Position numbers and translations under genes: made by a program. DNA of 64,000 nucleotides, taken from the NCBI RefSeq assembly GCF_900108175.1, contig NZ_FNVO01000002.1, positions 373,051 through 437,050 on the forward strand, in the 5' to 3' direction. Under the pieces are notes generated by a model that saw only the letters and a program-made list of their open reading frames with translations, ran no database searches and was not told the origin of the DNA. Below are positions 63,232-64,000 of this stretch, one piece after another (position 1 is the first letter of the stretch; each line of letters opens with the position of its first letter). The stretch comes from Thermomonospora echinospora. GTDB taxonomy: Bacteria; Actinomycetota; Actinomycetes; Streptosporangiales; Streptosporangiaceae.

Positions 63232-63429
63232 TTACCTCATCTTGCCGCGGCCCTTGTCCCGGGGCTGCCGGCCCTTGTTGCGGGCGTTGCCCGCGGCGTC
63301 GTCGTCCTGGTCCGGCGCTTGGTCGGCGCGGTCAGCGCGGTCGGCCCGGTCGGGCCGCATGGGCTCGCCAGCCTGGTCGTCGTCTCTGTCCCGCGAGTTC
63401 GGCTGGTGCGTCCTGCTGGTGTTCGCCAC
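63232..63429 (-). CDS. small charged protein with DRA repeats
   Basis: I do not recognise this 65-residue protein. It is hydrophilic, with the tripeptide repeat (DRA)x3, an acidic centre (PDQDDDAAG) and a basic end (RQPRDKGRGKMR). GTG 63429 has a G-run 7 nt upstream. It is likely disordered. Confidence 0.5.
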   Translation of the reverse strand: MANTSRTHQPNSRDRDDDQAGEPMRPDRADRADRADQAPDQDDDAAGNARNKGRQPRDKGRGKMR

Positions 63430-63491
63430 GACAATTCCCCCCATTGAGTGCGACGTGGCCTTGCGCACCTTATATACCCGCCGAACTGCAA

Positions 63492-63845
63492 TCATGCGCC
63501 GGTCTGCGGAAAAGTCGGGGACTGCCGGTAAACCACCTTAAACCGAACTGTAACCGGCAGATCCGACATTTTTGTCATACTGCGGCAGCGATCGGCCGGG
63601 CCTTTTTCCAGCGCCGTGTACAGCGCCGCGAGATCGGCCTCCTCGGCGCAGACGACGGTCATCGCCAGCCGGGGGCGGGCGGCGGTCCCGGCCGGGCGTA
63701 CCCGGACGCCCTGCACTCCGGGCAGCCGGCGCGCGCCCTCCGCCAGCTCCCGCGCCGCCATGGCCAGCGGCACGGCGGCGCCCCGGCCGCCGTCGCCGTC
63801 GCCCGTCCCGGCCCTGGCGACCCGCCGGACCAGCGTACGTATCAT
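63492..63845 (-). CDS. soluble AmaP C-domain paralogue
   Basis: This 117-residue protein resembles the C-terminal domain of the AmaP-like protein at 59911: RRLPGVQGVRVRPAG and ARPRLAMTVVCAEEADL align with GLPGVEKTRARLLG and HPRLAMTVSYAAGADL. It has no membrane helix. ATG 63845 follows AAGGA; the longer frame to 63914 is not needed. It may compete with the anchored copy for Asp23. Confidence 0.6.
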   Translation of the reverse strand: MIRTLVRRVARAGTGDGDGGRGAAVPLAMAARELAEGARRLPGVQGVRVRPAGTAARPRLAMTVVCAEEADLAALYTALEKGPADRCRSMTKMSDLPVTVRFKVVYRQSPTFPQTGA

Positions 63846-63947
63846 GATCCTTCGCGGAGCGGCACTCCGCGGCCCCCGGAACGCGATGACTCCCATACTC
63901 TTGTCATCACCCAAGGGCAGGCAAAAACACCCCCGGCGCCCGCCCGA

Positions 63948-64000
63948 TCAGCGGAACACGACGGTCTTGTCCCCGTTCAGCAGGACCCGGTGCTCGCCGT
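63948..64000 (-). CDS. 3' end of an unknown gene, cut by window edge
   Basis: Only the last 16 complete codons are visible: GEHRVLLNGDKTVVFR followed by TGA. They look like real coding sequence because the frame is open and the preceding gene lies in the same direction, but the family cannot be told. Confidence 0.4.
   Translation of the reverse strand, partial: GEHRVLLNGDKTVVFR

Overview
The window is GC-rich DNA from a mycelial-type actinomycete. The evidence is two conservon modules, a complete mce lipid-import operon, a WS/DGAT-type acyltransferase, LigB, Asp23-type envelope genes, GTG starts and pervasive 4-nt start/stop overlaps. A member of the Streptosporangiales such as Thermomonosporaceae (Actinomadura/Thermomonospora type) is my best guess. 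That is inferred from gene content, not measured.

Region 1 (1-13.3 kb) is the most unusual part. A labdane-type diterpenoid locus (class I terpene synthase and P450 on the minus strand, divergent class II diterpene cyclase on the plus strand) lies between two conservons. The left conservon is complete (CvnA sensor kinase, CvnB roadblock, CvnC DUF742, CvnD GTPase). The right one has B, C and D, but its kinase is replaced by an 88-residue protein that matches only the C-terminal tail of CvnA. Next to the left conservon is a paralogue of the class I synthase in which every expected metal-binding position is lost. The promoters of the synthase paralogue, the P450 and the class II cyclase share the same TGTGATACT core. 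An SPFH-domain protein is cut by the left edge.

Region 2 (13.3-27.5 kb) is mostly housekeeping and lipid or redox metabolism: universal stress protein, dimethylargininase, lipoamide dehydrogenase, a CopD-CtaG fusion, a Nudix-like protein, WS/DGAT, uracil-DNA glycosylase, a PlsC-like acyltransferase, an AAA ATPase, a trans-sulfuration PLP enzyme and a DUF2470 protein. The DUF2470 gene shares a double DtxR/IdeR-type iron box with a frameshifted remnant of a ribosomal protein S4 gene.

Region 3 (27.7-37.8 kb) is a nine-gene mce operon on the minus strand (two YrbE permeases, MceA-F, one Mce-associated protein) with a divergent MarR regulator and a 13-codon leader ORF. No MceG-type ATPase is present, so the import ATPase must be encoded elsewhere.

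Region 4 (37.9-47.2 kb) holds a lytic-transglycosylase-like protein, TetR regulators, an MFS exporter, a Baeyer-Villiger-type monooxygenase divergent from a TetR-SDR pair with clear operator palindromes, a phosphopantetheinyl transferase and an acyl-CoA synthetase.

Region 5 (47.3-58.2 kb) has DNA ligase LigB, a Uma2-family protein, a Rip1/RseP site-2 protease, a FadR-type regulator, a LOG-like protein, and a tandem glycine riboswitch followed by gcvT-gcvH-glyA-sdaA, which reads as a glycine to serine to pyruvate route.

Region 6 (58.2-64 kb) has a DinB/MDMPI-type enzyme, a laccase-domain purine phosphorylase and an Asp23/AmaP envelope-stress cluster. That cluster includes a tiny protein with a J-domain-like HPD motif and an array of GCAAA half-sites upstream. 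No rRNA, tRNA, CRISPR array or insertion sequence was recognised.
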